NCBI RefSeq assembly: GCF_947507565.1
Contig: NC_089188.1
Coordinates: 1,860,001-1,924,000, forward strand
Source of the DNA: Oscarella lobularis
Lineage: Eukaryota; Porifera; Homoscleromorpha; Homosclerophorida; Oscarellidae
Length of the DNA stretch: 64,000 nt
Reading direction: 5' to 3'
Position numbers and translations under genes: made by a program. The notes beneath the pieces are model-generated. The model was not told the origin of the DNA, searched no databases, and worked only from the letters and a program-made list of their open reading frames with translations. Below are positions 47,856 through 59,235 of this stretch, in pieces (within the stretch, counting starts at the first letter, position 1; every line of letters begins with the position of its first letter).

Positions 47856-49738
47856 ATGTGCGTCAGACTTCTGTTCGCCTTCCTCATCGTCCTACTTCTA
47901 ACCAAAGGGATCAATTCGTGTTCACAGGATAGAGGAAAAAATCGCTGTTATAGGGTAAGTGATAGAACGGGGTCGAGAGGCGTGGTCAAGAAGACTTCAC
48001 TTTCTATCTGCTAAGCATCGTACATGGACCCTACTTAGCACCCTTGTGCCCCCACAGACAAAGAAAACAACAACGAATGAGTCGAATAGGCCTACTAGTT
48101 AGGTTTACGTGTTCTCACGGGGGCGAGAGGGGGCGAGTGCATTGCGCGCGTACGTTAGATAGACAGCAGACCGGAATCGAAAGAGACCGAAACTCTTAAG
48201 ACTGGCTCTGCAATAACCACTCCTGCCTACTAATTCCGCCGTATTAATTTATTAGAAAAGCGCAAGCAATGCAACCCACTTCGTTTACGACTGCACGACG
48301 GGTGAGCGCCTTTGTTTGCGTTTCTAACGTTTTGTTCCCTAAGCTCCGCCTCGCGCACCCGCGTTTTTTCCCTCCCTTTTACTTTAGAGAACGGCTCGAT
48401 CGCGTGCTCGTGCGCGAAGCAAATCACGGGACATATCGACGGCGATAGCATGCAAATTACCGTTACGGTCAATTGCACCGCTCAAAAGATAGACGTTCTT
48501 GAATTTCTCGACAAAGACACATTCGACAAGTTTCCGTGCGTTCCGCCGAACAAAAAATGGCACAATGTCAACGGGACCACGCGGTGCGCAATCGAGCTCA
48601 AACGCGGTATACAATACGAAGCTAACGTAAGAAACTTAAACTAGCCGTCTTGTTTTAAGAAACTAAGGTCTCTAATTCTCTTCAGGTTTACTTTGTGCAC
48701 ACAAGAGACCCATGTCCTTGTGGCGACATCGGCAATGATGTAGAATTTTCCGACAATGATGTAGAATTTTCCGACAAATGGAAGCCGCCCCCGGGGCCGC
48801 CCTCTATCGCAATGCCATCTACCACCACTACCACCCCCACCACTACTACTATGATCATCCCGACGTCAAATGACCCGCCTACCACTTCGCCTCCTACGTC
48901 AATTATTCCAAAATCGTCTCCAGCTACGTCATCGCCTACGTTTACGACTAGCAACGCGACGTCAAATACACCGCCGACTCCTAAACCAGAAAGTGCATCG
49001 GTTATTCTTGTCGTTGCCTTGACAACGTCAATCATGCTCGTTTGCGTCACCGCTGTCGCGATAATGCTCTGCGTATTGCGAAGGAAAATCCTACCGACTG
49101 TCGACACTCACAACGGAGAACGAGATGATGTCGCCGCATCAGACGAGACGGAGAACGAGATGATGTCGCCGCATCGCGTCGTTTATGTCGTACACGTGCA
49201 ATACCCGGACGGCAAGAACGGAAAAATTCAGAAATTGTGCGAATGTTTGCGAGAGTACAACATCAAGTGTCAATCGAAATTGATCAATCAGAACGCAATA
49301 GCCGAGCGCGGCTATCACGACGCGATACGAGACTATCTCGAACGCGCCGACATCATCCTCGTCTGTCTCGACGCCGAAATGAATCGCTATTGGACGACCG
49401 AACCGGTTTTGTCGTGCGAAATCGAAGCCTTAGAGCTCAAGCACGAAATCAACTACATCAAAGTGATCGAACACAGCAACAACAGCTACAAACGACTCGT
49501 CTTCGTACTGATGGAAGGCGAGAGCGAGTCGACTGTGCCAAACGAGCCTATACTCAAGGGCGTGCAGCACTATAAGCAAACTAATAGCGACGATCTCGTC
49601 GCTCGCATACTGGGGGAAAACCGGTACGTGTGCGACAAGAGGCCCTATAACGAGACGTTCTTTCGCGTGCAAAAGAGCCACAGTTCCGACGTAATACTAA
49701 ACTGCGGGGGGTCGCTTCACCACGAAAGTGCCGTATAG
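47856..49738 (+). CDS. Single-pass receptor with probable cytosolic SEFIR domain (IL-17 receptor-like)
   Basis: Four exons with matching phases: 47856-47954, 48256-48301, 48388-48626, 48686-49738; 478 residues. MCVRLLFAFLIVLLLTKGIN is the signal peptide. The cysteine-containing ectodomain (IACSCAKQITG, FPCVPPNKKW, DPCPCGD) leads to a Thr/Pro mucin-like stalk (STTTTTPTTTTMIIPTSND) and one membrane helix (SVILVVALTTSIMLVCVTAV). The cytosolic part reads HRVVYVVHVQYPDG, LCECLREYNIKCQSKLINQ, YHDAIRDYLERADIILVCLD and RLVFVLMEGESES, the beta-alpha order expected of SEFIR (or related TIR) domains that couple to Act1-like adaptors. Sequence identity to named receptors is low, so the domain call is pattern-based. 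A 21-base duplication repeats DNDVEFSD (about 48736-48777). Confidence 0.6.
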
Positions 49739-49774
49739 GAGAGGTTTCGCATAATTATTTACCGAAAAGGCTCG

Positions 49775-52700
49775 CTACGATAGCGAGTGTAATGTAGAAA
49801 ATACCTTTATGTTTCCCGCAAAATCTGCCGTCAATATTACCTCTCCTTCGACCTCCTCAATGCCCCTTCCGGCGAAAAGTCCTGGCACGGGAGCAAAGCA
49901 CGATACCGTGACAACGGCTTCGCCGACTAGAATTTCTCTTTTTTTGTACGGGACGAGATTTTTTTGCATGGTCGACTTTTTACCTTTGAATCTTTCGTAG
50001 TAGTCGTTTCGGTCTCTACGAAGTCCCGACGAGAATTTCGAGAATTCGTGATACGTTTTCCACATGTACGAATAGTGATCTTCGGAACCGCAAATGATGA
50101 GTCGACCGTCGTGACTAGAGGAAAATAGTCCAAAAAAAAAACGAAGGAGTAAAGGGAAGGAACATCCTACTTGAACGAGGCCCGAATTTGGCTGCTCGAA
50201 TTGGTGCATCCCTTATACTTGCACGTCAACGAATGATCCTTGAGATCATATAATCGAAGTCGAGAGTCATTGGAAGTAATCAAAACCTGTATCGACTATT
50301 TTAATGACGCGAGGGGAGGGGGGGTCCTTCCTACTTTATCTTCGCCGGGCATCGGTTCGATTCCGGCGATCTTGCGTCCCTTTGCGTTTTTACCGCGAGT
50401 CGATTTCGCGTGAATTTGGGTGTGATACTTCAAGTGCTACACGGGGGGGGGGGGGGGGGGGGGTGTCTAGACCGTGGGCAAAACGGCCAGCACTTACCTC
50501 GGTGTCGTAAAACAAGCATCGTCCGTCGTACGTTCCAGCGACAGCGTACTTTCCACTCAGACAGAAATTGGCTGCCGTGATATAATTACTCGCACCTAAA
50601 GGACTTTTTTTACAAAAATCCGAGTTTTCAGTACAGAACGTTTTGACCTTTGGAAATTCCTTCTACTTCGTTCCACAGCGCTACCTTCTTGTCGGGAATG
50701 TTCCACAGACGAAGTTTTCCGTCGAGAGAACCTGACAAAAAGTATCGATCATCCTAAAAGAGAGAAAAATTCGAAAACGCGTCTAGAAGATAAACGCGCT
50801 CGTCTCTCTACCCTAGGATGGAATGCAATAGCCGTAACGAAGTCGACGTGCTGAAAGCAGCACAAGCACTCCTGACGAGAAATATGCCACAGCCTAATAA
50901 TAATAATAGTCCAAATAATAGTCACTTGAAAAAATCTTCTCGTTCTCTACCTAACGGTCTTATCCATGGAAGAAGACAGTAGAAAATAATTCTACGTAAT
51001 ATTGTGAGTGAATGCAGAAACGCGTCAGTTAGGTTTGACTTTACTTTGGACCAGGACAAGTCGAGTACGTCGGACGTGTGACCGTGGTAACTACAGAAGG
51101 ATTGCGGTTCAAACGGCTCGTCTTCGTGACTACAAGCTTCGGTTCCCGCTTCGTTCTTTTGAACGGGTTTCGTTTCTCCTTCGCCCTTGTTGGCGTCGAT
51201 GCCGTATTTGACTCTCAATTCCCTAAAATAGGAGTGCGCCTCCTTGAGAACAAAAATTCTCTAAGAACGGGATATATAGGCTAATAATCAAGAAAACGGA
51301 TAATCGTTATTAATTCATTACAACGACGTTGTCTTGACCGGCGGTTGCCTGAGAAACGCGACGACGTTAGCAACACACAAAAAAACTGCGCTACACGTAC
51401 GAGAAGTCGGCCACAAGACGAGAATTTCATCGTCCAAACAGCTCCCTATTGAGAAAACCGTGGATGTCGTAGATTAATTAAAATTAAAAGGATGAACGTA
51501 CTACGTGTTCGCCACTCAAATTCTGCTTCATTTGCAGTTCCTGAAAAGCGTAGGGACCCTTGTGATGAGACGACGGTTTTACCTGAAAAAAAAACAAACC
51601 ATCGCTAGGAAAAAAACCGAGAGACGCTACGTCACCCAAACGTACTCGCACGGTATTCGTATCCGGTGGAGACTCATCTTCGCTCGGTTCAGCATCGTCT
51701 CCAAACACTTTAAACATTTCACCAATAAAAAAATTGACTACACGGAAGCGCCGCCTCTCTCTCTCTCTTACTCTCTCCCTTCACTTGCTTCAATTTGTCC
51801 TTCGTCTTCGCTATAAAATTCTTAATTTTCCTACGCCTGATAGAGAAATACATATAGGAATTCCTTTACAAAACGTTATTCGCCCACGCACGCTTTTCCT
51901 TTCTCTTTTGATTTCTTTCCGCCCCCGTCTGTAGCCGTCGCAGCGCCGCCGCGCTTCTCGTCGTCCGACCCGCCCGTCTCGGCCAAATTCTGCATACTAA
52001 AAAATCAATAGAAATTTATAAAGAGATCAAATAAAAAGAAAAAGACTCCCCCCAAATTCTTCGCACCTGACATATTCCGAAGTAAGTCTCATGATGTGAA
52101 GAGAAAGGGGATTCACCCCCTTGGCTATTTTCTCCTCGGCAACGCTCAGACTCATCGTTTCTCCGGTATCGAGATTTTTCACGGAAACCTGTTCCAATAT
52201 TTCCTAGAAAAAGAAAATCCCCCCACACACACCTCAGTCTCGCAACGACGTGGACCACATCCCCCCTCCCCCCCAGACCTTGTCTGTGAAAGGTCTTCCG
52301 GATGCTGACATCAATCGCGGTCTCTCGATTTCCTTTTGAACTATGACGACTCTGTCTGGGATTTCGTTCACCGCGGCGACCGTAAGATCTTCCTTGCTAT
52401 CAAACTTTCCCGCCGTCGCCAACGTCGTCGTCGTCGTCGTCGCCTCGCTTCGCTTCAATTCCTCAATTCGTTCTAATCCCCCTGACCCCGCCCCTGACTT
52501 CTTTTTTCGTCTCGGTGGAGCGATCGGGACGTTTTCCGTCTAAAGACGATTCAACTCGTGATTTGGCGTTTATTTCTTTTTTTTTCTCGCCTCCTCCCCG
52601 ATCGTGCACTCTACGTTTTCCGGAGTTTTGGCTTTCTTTTTCTCGTCGAGTTCGCTGTCGACGCCGATTTCGGTTTCCTTCTCGTTTTTTGCCGTTACTC

Positions 52701-52900
52701 CGTCGTTTTGCACCTCTTCGCTACTTTGGGTCGCTTTCTCGAGTTCTCCTGCGCTTTCGTTCGCTTCGTTTCGCGGCGATTCGCTGAATAGGATCGTTTG
52801 TCTATCACCTGCGGGGCCCCTCAACATCGCAAATGCCTTACGCGTTCGTAATACTCTCCTCCGCGTCGAAGAACTCGCTTTCCGACTCGCTGTCGTCCAT
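49775..52900 (-). CDS. WDR44: WDR44 (Rab11-binding WD40 protein)
   Basis: WDR44 binds active Rab11 and, through an FFAT motif, VAP proteins, tethering ER to recycling tubules. Start at 52900: MDDSESESEFFDAEES, where EFFDAEE is a perfect FFAT core (EFFDAxE). A long acidic region follows, then the conserved segment ending in NPLSLHIMRLTSEYV and the linker KVFGDDAEPSEDESPPD. WD40 blades: SSHHKGPYAFQELQMKQNLS, SWSKVNYFLLSS-type start of DVLDLSWSK, RYFLSGSLDGKLRLWNIPDK, VALWNEVEGISK, GKYAVAGTYDGRCLFYDTE, GRKIAGIEPMPGEDKVLITS, SRLRLYDLKDHSLTCKYKGC, RLIICGSEDHYSYMWKTYHE, ILTADFAGNIKVFSTLHSLS. About fifteen exons. Converges on the SEFIR-like gene with 36 bases between stops. Confidence 0.93.
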
Positions 52901-53061
52901 TTCTATTCGTTTTTGACACAACACGTGAGAAACGCTGCTCGACTCCCGGATCGACAACAAGTTGTCTACAGATACAGAGGTCTACAGTAGTATTCGTTCG
53001 AATATTCTGCCAGCGAGAAGGGGAAATAGACCATAAGGAATAAGTTACACGTGATCACGAA
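52901..53061. promoter_or_regulatory. Bidirectional WDR44/GRTP1 promoter
   Basis: The 161-base gap carries CACGTG at 52922-52927 and at 53048-53053, each close to one start codon. No TATA box. Confidence 0.45.
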
Positions 53062-54585
53062 ATGGCCACTTCGGAAGTCGCCCTCAAACTTCGAAAGAAG
53101 GTGCGCGATCGGCACGAAATGCCCGAAGAGGCCACAGAAGAGACGGAAGATCTCTGGGATACAAAGTGCGTGCATTTTCGTACAGTCTCTGCTAAAGAGA
53201 GAATTGGATAGAGAGAGGAATCCACACTAGCCCTAATGTTTACAGAAAGGTGTGTCCCTACGGCTTTCAAAGACCGGACGATTTCGATTACGTCGCGTAC
53301 AATCGATTTCTACGGCACTACGCGCCTATCCTGAAACGACGCGAAAAAAAGTGGGCGAGCCTGTTGAAACACGGCTTCGGTCTCGAACTCGTGACGCGAA
53401 AAAAATGTGACGCGTGCATCACGTGACGCTTTTAGTTGAGAATTTGTTCTCTAGTGAGGAGATACATAAGGAAGGGTATTAGTAAGGAGTACCGTTGTCG
53501 CGTTTGGCTGTCCGTGAGCGGTGCTCTGAAGAGGATGGAGTCGAATCGTGGTTTGTATCAAACTGTGCTGAAAGGAGAAAGAGATGCTGCAGTAGTCGAG
53601 GCAATTAAAATGGGTACGTACACCTGGACGTTTTGGTTGGGGTATTAGGTAGATTGGATTTAGATATTCGACGGACTTTTCCAGATAATGTTCGGTTTGC
53701 TCATGACACCAAAGGAAATTTGCTTGGGTCATTAGAAAATGTGCTAACGGCGTATGCTCATTACAATAAGAAAGTTGGCTATTGTCAGGTCAGTCGTATG
53801 CATAGGAACTACCATCAGTACCTATCTCTTCCATTGACTGTCATGCCAGGGGTTGAATTTTGTAGCAGGTATGCTACTGTTAGTTGCGGAAACAGAAGAA
53901 GAGGCGTTTTGGCTTCTACTTGTTCTAGTAGAGAAAATACTTCCAGAGAGTAAGGCTAATTAATTGTTTGTCAGCCACCTCAGTTGAAATGTGAAATTCT
54001 AGATTATTACAATCTTAGGGGCGTTTGGATAGACATAGGCGTTCTAAAAACAATAATGGAGTACATACGCAGTAATGACAAACATACCCTTATTTCATAC
54101 TTCGTCTGCATAGGGAAAGACTGCCTCTCTTATTGAATCATTTCGACGCAAACGGAATCGATTTAAATATCGTTGCTGCTCGTTGGTTCATCTGTCTTTT
54201 TGTAGACGTTCTACACGCTGAAGTGCAGTAGAACCCCACTATAAGGACCACCCTGATGATTCCTTTTTTTGTAGACTCTCCTACGAGTATGGGATTGCCT
54301 CTTCAACGAAGGATCCGTCATCCTTTTTCGCGTCGCTCTGACGTTATTGATACAAAGCGAGAAAGAGATACTCGCGTGCGAAGATCTCAACGAAATACTG
54401 ACGGCGTACAAAGTAAAGCGATAGACAAACGTGAACACTCCTAAAAGCATTCTCATCATTAGAAAATCGGAAACAAAACGTTTGACTGCCACGCCTTCAC
54501 GCTGAGCCTTTTTCAGCTGCCGGAAAAGCTCAAACGAAAGCAAATCGACTTAGCGCGAAAACGTCAGAGCGATTCAGCTACATAG
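53062..54585 (+). CDS. GRTP1: TBC-domain Rab GTPase-activating protein (GRTP1/TBC1D6-like)
   Basis: Rab GAP. Start 53062: MATSEVALKLRKKVRDRHEM. Exons follow with PYGFQRPDDFDYVAYNRFLR and WASLLKHGFGLELVTRKK. The TBC domain: LRRYIRKGISKEYRCRVWLS, DIRRTFPDNVRFAHD (the IxxDxxR arginine finger), YCQ joined to GLNFVAGMLLLVAETEEEAF (the YxQ glutamine finger), NGIDLNIVAARWFICLFVDV, TLLRVWDCLFNEGSVILFRV, and the end KIGNKTFDCHAFTLSLFQ to KRQSDSAT (stop 54583-54585). About nine exons; the region 54000-54120 has one uncertain junction. All catalytic fingers are present. The substrate Rab is not deducible. Confidence 0.9.
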
Positions 54586-54699
54586 TTGTATTTCTACACA
54601 AAGACACAGACGAAAGACAACGCAAATCACACACAAATTTCAAGACGAGTGCAAAATCGGTTAGTTCACCCATTTTTTTTATTTCATGTTTGTGTGCTT

Positions 54700-56162
54700 C
54701 TAAACTGATTGATATCCGCCCTTATTGTTCCTACTTCTTCCAATGAGGTAAGCTATAAGAACGACAAGAACCAGAGCGGCAAGAGCACAGCCCACGGCAA
54801 TGGGCACAATGTTATTGGTCACGTAGTCGGCGTCACAGCGATTGGCTAAGAACATAATTCACAATAAATAGTCAGACCAAGGCAATAATATCAATTGCAT
54901 TTCTTTTTTTTTATTATTTTACCTGATTTCGAATACCCCTTGGCGACATCTCCAAATGCCTCAATCATCACATCTTTCATTGCTAGCGTCGCCTTCTTCT
55001 TATCATTCGTATGTAAGATCTCATCTGTTGTCGCATTGCACACCAAGTAAGAGCCCAGAGGAACTTTCTGCGTATCTGAATTCGTTGTGTTGGCGACATT
55101 CATGAAATCCACTTTGCCTTGATCGATAAAAAAATCGATTAGTGCATTTTCTAATAATTACCAGCAATCATTGTCTCACTTTGATCAAATGCATTGGGTA
55201 ACTTTGACATGTCAATCTCAACCATGGTAGTGTTGATATACCAATGATCATTCTTTTTAGTGGTCTATGAATTAATTAATTAATTGCCTAAATAATTACT
55301 AAATTTCATTCTCTCTTACATTCAAAACAAAGTCGAACGTAAGCGTGTACGTATCATTGAACAAAATGACCAGCGACGACGCGTTTGTGTGATTCTTCAT
55401 GGACACTTCCGGACAAGATCCCCTCAAATGCGTTACGCCCTTTATATTCCCGAAGTTCTGCGTCACGTTTTGATGTCTCGACGCGTTCTTCCCACTCTTT
55501 TCTTTCACCTGAAGTGACCCCGCCCACACAATTATGAATAAATCGTTCATTCATTTCCCCCCATTCACCTCGTACTGAAACGACAGCTGGAGAGCGGCGA
55601 CAAACCGAATGCAAGTCTCGTTCTTGTTATTCGCAAAGTCGTAGGCCGACGCTGCGAAAGAAGGCTGCGTCGGAGTCGGAGCTTTAGTCGATGGAGCTTT
55701 GGTCGACGGAGCTTTGGTCGTCGATGGAGCTTTGGTCGATGGAGCTTTGGTCGTCGTTGGAGCTTTAGTCGATGGAGCTTTGGTCGTCGTTGGAGCTTTG
55801 GTCGATGGAGCTTTAGTCGTCGTTGGAGCTTTGGTTGATGGAGCTTTAGTCGTTGGAGGATTGGTCGTTGGAGCTTTCGTTGTCGGCGCTTTTGTTGTTG
55901 GCGCCGCCGCCGTCGAGGGATTTTCGGTTTCTGCCGCGTACGCGGCGATGAGGAGGTCTAGAAACGAGAGGAGGATTTCGAAAAAGGAGAAAATGAAGTC
56001 GTTCGGTTCGCCCGTTCGCGATCGATTCGATCGTTCCGTTCGATCGAGTCGCGTGGCGCGGGGCCCCCGGACGCGAAGAAAGCGTTCGCTTTCTTCTGCA
56101 GAGCGTTTCGCTCTCGGTTACGCACGTGCGAGGGCTATTAGGAAGAGATGGGATAGCTTCAT
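54700..56162 (-). CDS. CD68/LAMP-like lysosomal membrane protein A
   Basis: Start 56162: [12 protein letters not shown], signal peptide continuing after an intron as [15 protein letters not shown] mucin-like block of [15 protein letters not shown] repeats (about 55870-55690) precedes one LAMP lumenal domain with the family cysteines ([45 protein letters not shown]) and many sequons. The membrane helix is [20 protein letters not shown], followed by [17 protein letters not shown], a short tail with GYQSV, the tyrosine lysosomal sorting signal almost as in LAMP1 (GYQTI). One mucin stalk plus one LAMP domain is the CD68 arrangement. About six exons. First of three tandem paralogues; likely protects the lysosome membrane or serves a phagocytic role. 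Confidence 0.88.
55690..55880 (-). repeat. Thr/Lys/Pro-coding minisatellite of LAMP-like A
   Basis: Tandem 15-, 18- and 36-base units (GGAGCTTTGGTCGATGGAGC on the plus strand) encode [11 protein letters not shown] repeats of the mucin stalk. The opposite strand stays open and yields a spurious Gly/Ala/Val protein. Confidence 0.9.
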
Positions 56163-56483
56163 TGTTCTGTAGCGACTTGCGAGAGTGACGAAGCAAAAAT
56201 GGCGGAAAGCATGTGATTCAGTTGCGTCACGCTACAATCCCGTGAAGTTTGAATAAAAGCCCGGATTCGTTCGCTTCCGCTTTCAGTAAACGTCCGCACC
56301 CAGCCATCCCGGATAGAATTGATACCGCGTGCATATCTTAAGTCACAGACTAAGCAATTTTTTATGATCTGTATGTATTCATCAAGTACATGTACTGTAT
56401 CGAACAAACAACGCAAATTCATAAAAAAGTTCATATGCGTCAATTCTAGCGCAGCGGCTCAGCACGTCAGCTCTAGCGCAGAT

Positions 56484-57685
56484 TTACTGCAATGGCTCAT
56501 ATTGACCTTGGTTTCTTGACCTTCCAATAAAGTAGACTACGAGAACAATACCAATCAAGCACCCCAATGCAATTCCCACGGCAATGGGAATGTTGTGATT
56601 CAAAACCGAATCTAAATTGCAGTGAACAGAATCTAAAAAACGATTAAAATTGAAAAATCCAATGCAATTATGATCTAATTACTTCCTGATGCAAAGCCAC
56701 TTTTGGCGTCAAATGGCTGAAGTTTAAGATCCTTCATGAGTAGAGTTGCGCTGCAATTACCATCTTTAAGAGTTTGATTGATTTTCGATTCACAAACGAG
56801 GAAATTCCCTTTGGGAACGTTTTGCGTTTCACTTGAGCGAGACACATTGAAATAAGTAACCGTTCCTGAAATCAAAATACAATAATACACACACGCACAA
56901 TTTCAATGTCAATTGTCGGCCACCTGACGTTTTGTTGAACAGAGCAAGGTCAACGACTACGCCTACTTTCGAAAGGTACCACGAAGTCTATATAAAGACA
57001 AAAGTAAACTGAAATGCTTATCAAACGAATCTTCTCACATTTCCCATTGTAAATTCAAATGAAAGGTTGAATGCACTATTCGCTATGTTGAGTGATGAAA
57101 CCTTTGCGCCGCCATCCACTAGATGGGGACAGTCACCCGAAACGTGAGCCACGGACGCGTCATTGGTGAAAGCCCACTTTATCAACTTCGATTTGTTTTT
57201 CGTCTCTGAATGAAACTAGAAAACGATTCTCATTAATTATTTAATTAATTCATTTGCGCCACCCCACGTCATTCAAACCTCAAACTCCACAGCAGCTTCG
57301 AATCGCACACAAACGATGCCGGTCTTGTTGTCAGTTACATTGTAAGCGTGCGAAACGAATTTAGGTGAAGACGGAGCAGGCTTGGGTGGTTTAGTCGTCG
57401 GTGGCTTAGTCGTCGGGGGCTTAGTGGTCGGTGGCTTGGTCGTCGGGGGCTTAGTCGTCGGTGGCTTGGTCGTCGGTGGCTTGGTCGACGGTGGCTTGGT
57501 CGTTGGTGGCTTGGTCGTAGCTGAATGCGTTGTTGCTGGCGTTTTGCTCGATGTCGTCGATTCGCCACGTGCGCAGCCTGAAACGAAGAACGAAGACAAT
57601 GACGTTTCGCGTTCGAAAGCTCTCGCGTCCTGAACGTACGGGCCAGCGCTACGAGAAAAAGGAGAAGCAGTGCGACGCGTTTCAT
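56484..57685 (-). CDS. CD68/LAMP-like lysosomal membrane protein B
   Basis: Start 57685: MKRVALLLLFLVALA, signal peptide. After an intron, ARGESTTSSKTPATTHSATT and a TKPPTTKPP mucin repeat (about 57380-57520) lead to the LAMP domain (TGIVCVRFEAAVEFE, VSGDCPHLVDGGAKV, GNFLVCESKINQTLK, SVHCNLD), again four cysteines. The helix IPIAVGIALGCLIGIVLVVY is followed by FIGRSRNQGQYEPLQ, with YEPL as a YxxPhi sorting signal. Stop 56484-56486. Intron positions match copy A, supporting tandem duplication. Two CACGTG boxes (57766-57771, 57774-57779) lie 80-95 bases upstream of the start. Confidence 0.88.
57380..57525 (-). repeat. TKPPT-coding minisatellite of LAMP-like B
   Basis: Ten or so 15-base units (GGTGGCTTAGTCGTC type on the plus strand) encode TTKPP repeats. 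Copies A, B and C each have their own stalk repeat, so the stalks evolve by independent expansion. Confidence 0.9.
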
Positions 57686-57839
57686 TCTGAGGAAGCGGAC
57701 GTTCTGGCAGCACAAAAGGATAGGCGATTCTGCGCGCAGTGCACGAAGATCACGCGATTCTATGCCACGTGCTCACGTGCGTCGTAAATCGATTAAAAAC
57801 TAATTAAAAGGGAGCGGAAGTAAAAGACTCGACTAAAAT

Positions 57840-59174
57840 TTATTCTGAGTTTATAGCTCGATACTTGGCTTCGTTTTTCTTCCCTTTGATTATGAAGGCT
57901 AAGAGGCAGATTATAACAAAGACCGAAAACGCCACACCCACAGCTATGGTAACGATATTCAGCTCTTTTGAGAGATCGGCCGAACAATGAGTAACTAAAC
58001 AATTATTGTACAAATTTAATTATGCTTGGTTGATTCTGACTTTTTGTGCCATTTCTTTCTCCATTGTAGCCAAAGGCTTCAAGAGCAAAATTTTGCGTTT
58101 CCATGACCACCGTAACATTTATGCCAGAAGGACTTATAGAGTTTAAAGTCTGAGAGACCGTGGCATTGCAAACAAGTATGTTTCCCATAGGAACAATCTG
58201 GGATTCATTAGAGGTGAAATTTGTCGCACGGACTTCTCCTGACAGACACACACGCGTTGACAGCGTTAGAGACGTGGATTTTTGTCTATACCTATTTCTG
58301 ACGCATTGGGCAACTTTTCTAAATTAAAATCGAGAGAAATTCTTGACGTGTGCCACGTTTTGTTTCCCTTAGAAATATGTTTGATTAGCTCACTTGTGAT
58401 TAGTTCAAGAATCTTACGTCTGACATAAATTCAAAAGTTGCATTGTACGTTTCGTCAAAACGAATTATAAGCGAAGAAAATTCGTTACCATTCTCTTGCC
58501 TCTCCGGGCAAGTTCCATTTATCTGAGAATGATAACCATTGCTGAACGGTTGAGTATGAGCGAGAATCTTCTTTCCTCGTCCCTTACGAAAGAACGCCTC
58601 AATTCACGCAGTATATTATATGCGCAATGCCTTACTTCGTATTTTATACTAAACTGCAAAGCCGTGTATAATTTCAGACACTCCAAACCATTCGAAGACG
58701 TCAGAATATAGGAGTGGGGAGTAAAGGTGGGAGGCGTTGGAACTTGAGTCATAGGAGCACGAGTAGCTGAAGCATTCGTAGTAGTCAAAGCTTGGGTCGT
58801 AGGAGCATTCGAATGAGTTGTCGAGGCATGAGTTGTAGGAGAATGAGTAGTAGTAGGGATCGTCGTAGAAGCATCGGTTGTTGAAGCATGAGTTGTAGGA
58901 GCCCAAGTGCGAGTCGTTGGAGCAGGTGTCGTTGCTACTGTGCCGTGACTTGTTTTCGGATCAGCTGTCGTCGTTTTTGCACTCGACGACGCACTTTCGT
59001 GCGACATTCGAACGGTCTCTCCGTCGGGGAAGCCTAAAAGCCGGACCCAAGAGGCGTGAAGACGTCAATTTGGACGTGCGAACGCGCCCGGTTGCGTTTG
59101 AGAGTACATAGAAACTTCCCAGTCTTACCTATGATACAGACGAGTGCTACGAAGGCGACGAGAAAGCGATTCAT
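57840..59174 (-). CDS. CD68/LAMP-like lysosomal membrane protein C
   Basis: Start 59174: MNRFLVAFVALVCIIG, signal peptide. The mucin stalk is less regular (TTRTWAPTTHASTTDASTT, ATRAPMTQVPTPP). The LAMP domain carries GLECLKLYTALQFSIKYE, INGTCPERQENG, GNILVCNATVSQTLN and THCSADLSKELN. The helix VTIAVGVAFSVFVIICLLAF precedes IIKGKKNEAKYRAINSE, with YRAI as YxxPhi signal but more residues after it than in A and B. Stop 57840-57842. Divergent from the GT61 gene, 61 bases between starts. Confidence 0.87.
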
Positions 59175-59235
59175 CGAGCTAGAAGAGTACTGAACGAGCG
59201 TAAGAATGTGAGAACACGCCCGGATAAAAACAGAG
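59175..59235. promoter_or_regulatory. Bidirectional LAMP-like C/GT61 promoter
   Basis: Only 61 bases separate the divergent starts, the tightest pair in the window. Leaders must be very short or overlap the opposite gene. Confidence 0.4.

Noticed and set aside
50345-50365. B-box-like GGTTCGATTCC
   Set aside because: It lies in a WDR44 coding exon (IEPMPGED) and has no A box at the right distance.
55699-56172. Gly/Ala/Val-rich plus-strand open frame
   Set aside because: It is the antisense of the mucin stalk of LAMP-like A.
57382-57633. Plus-strand GGLVV repeat protein
   Set aside because: Antisense of the TTKPP stalk repeat of LAMP-like B.
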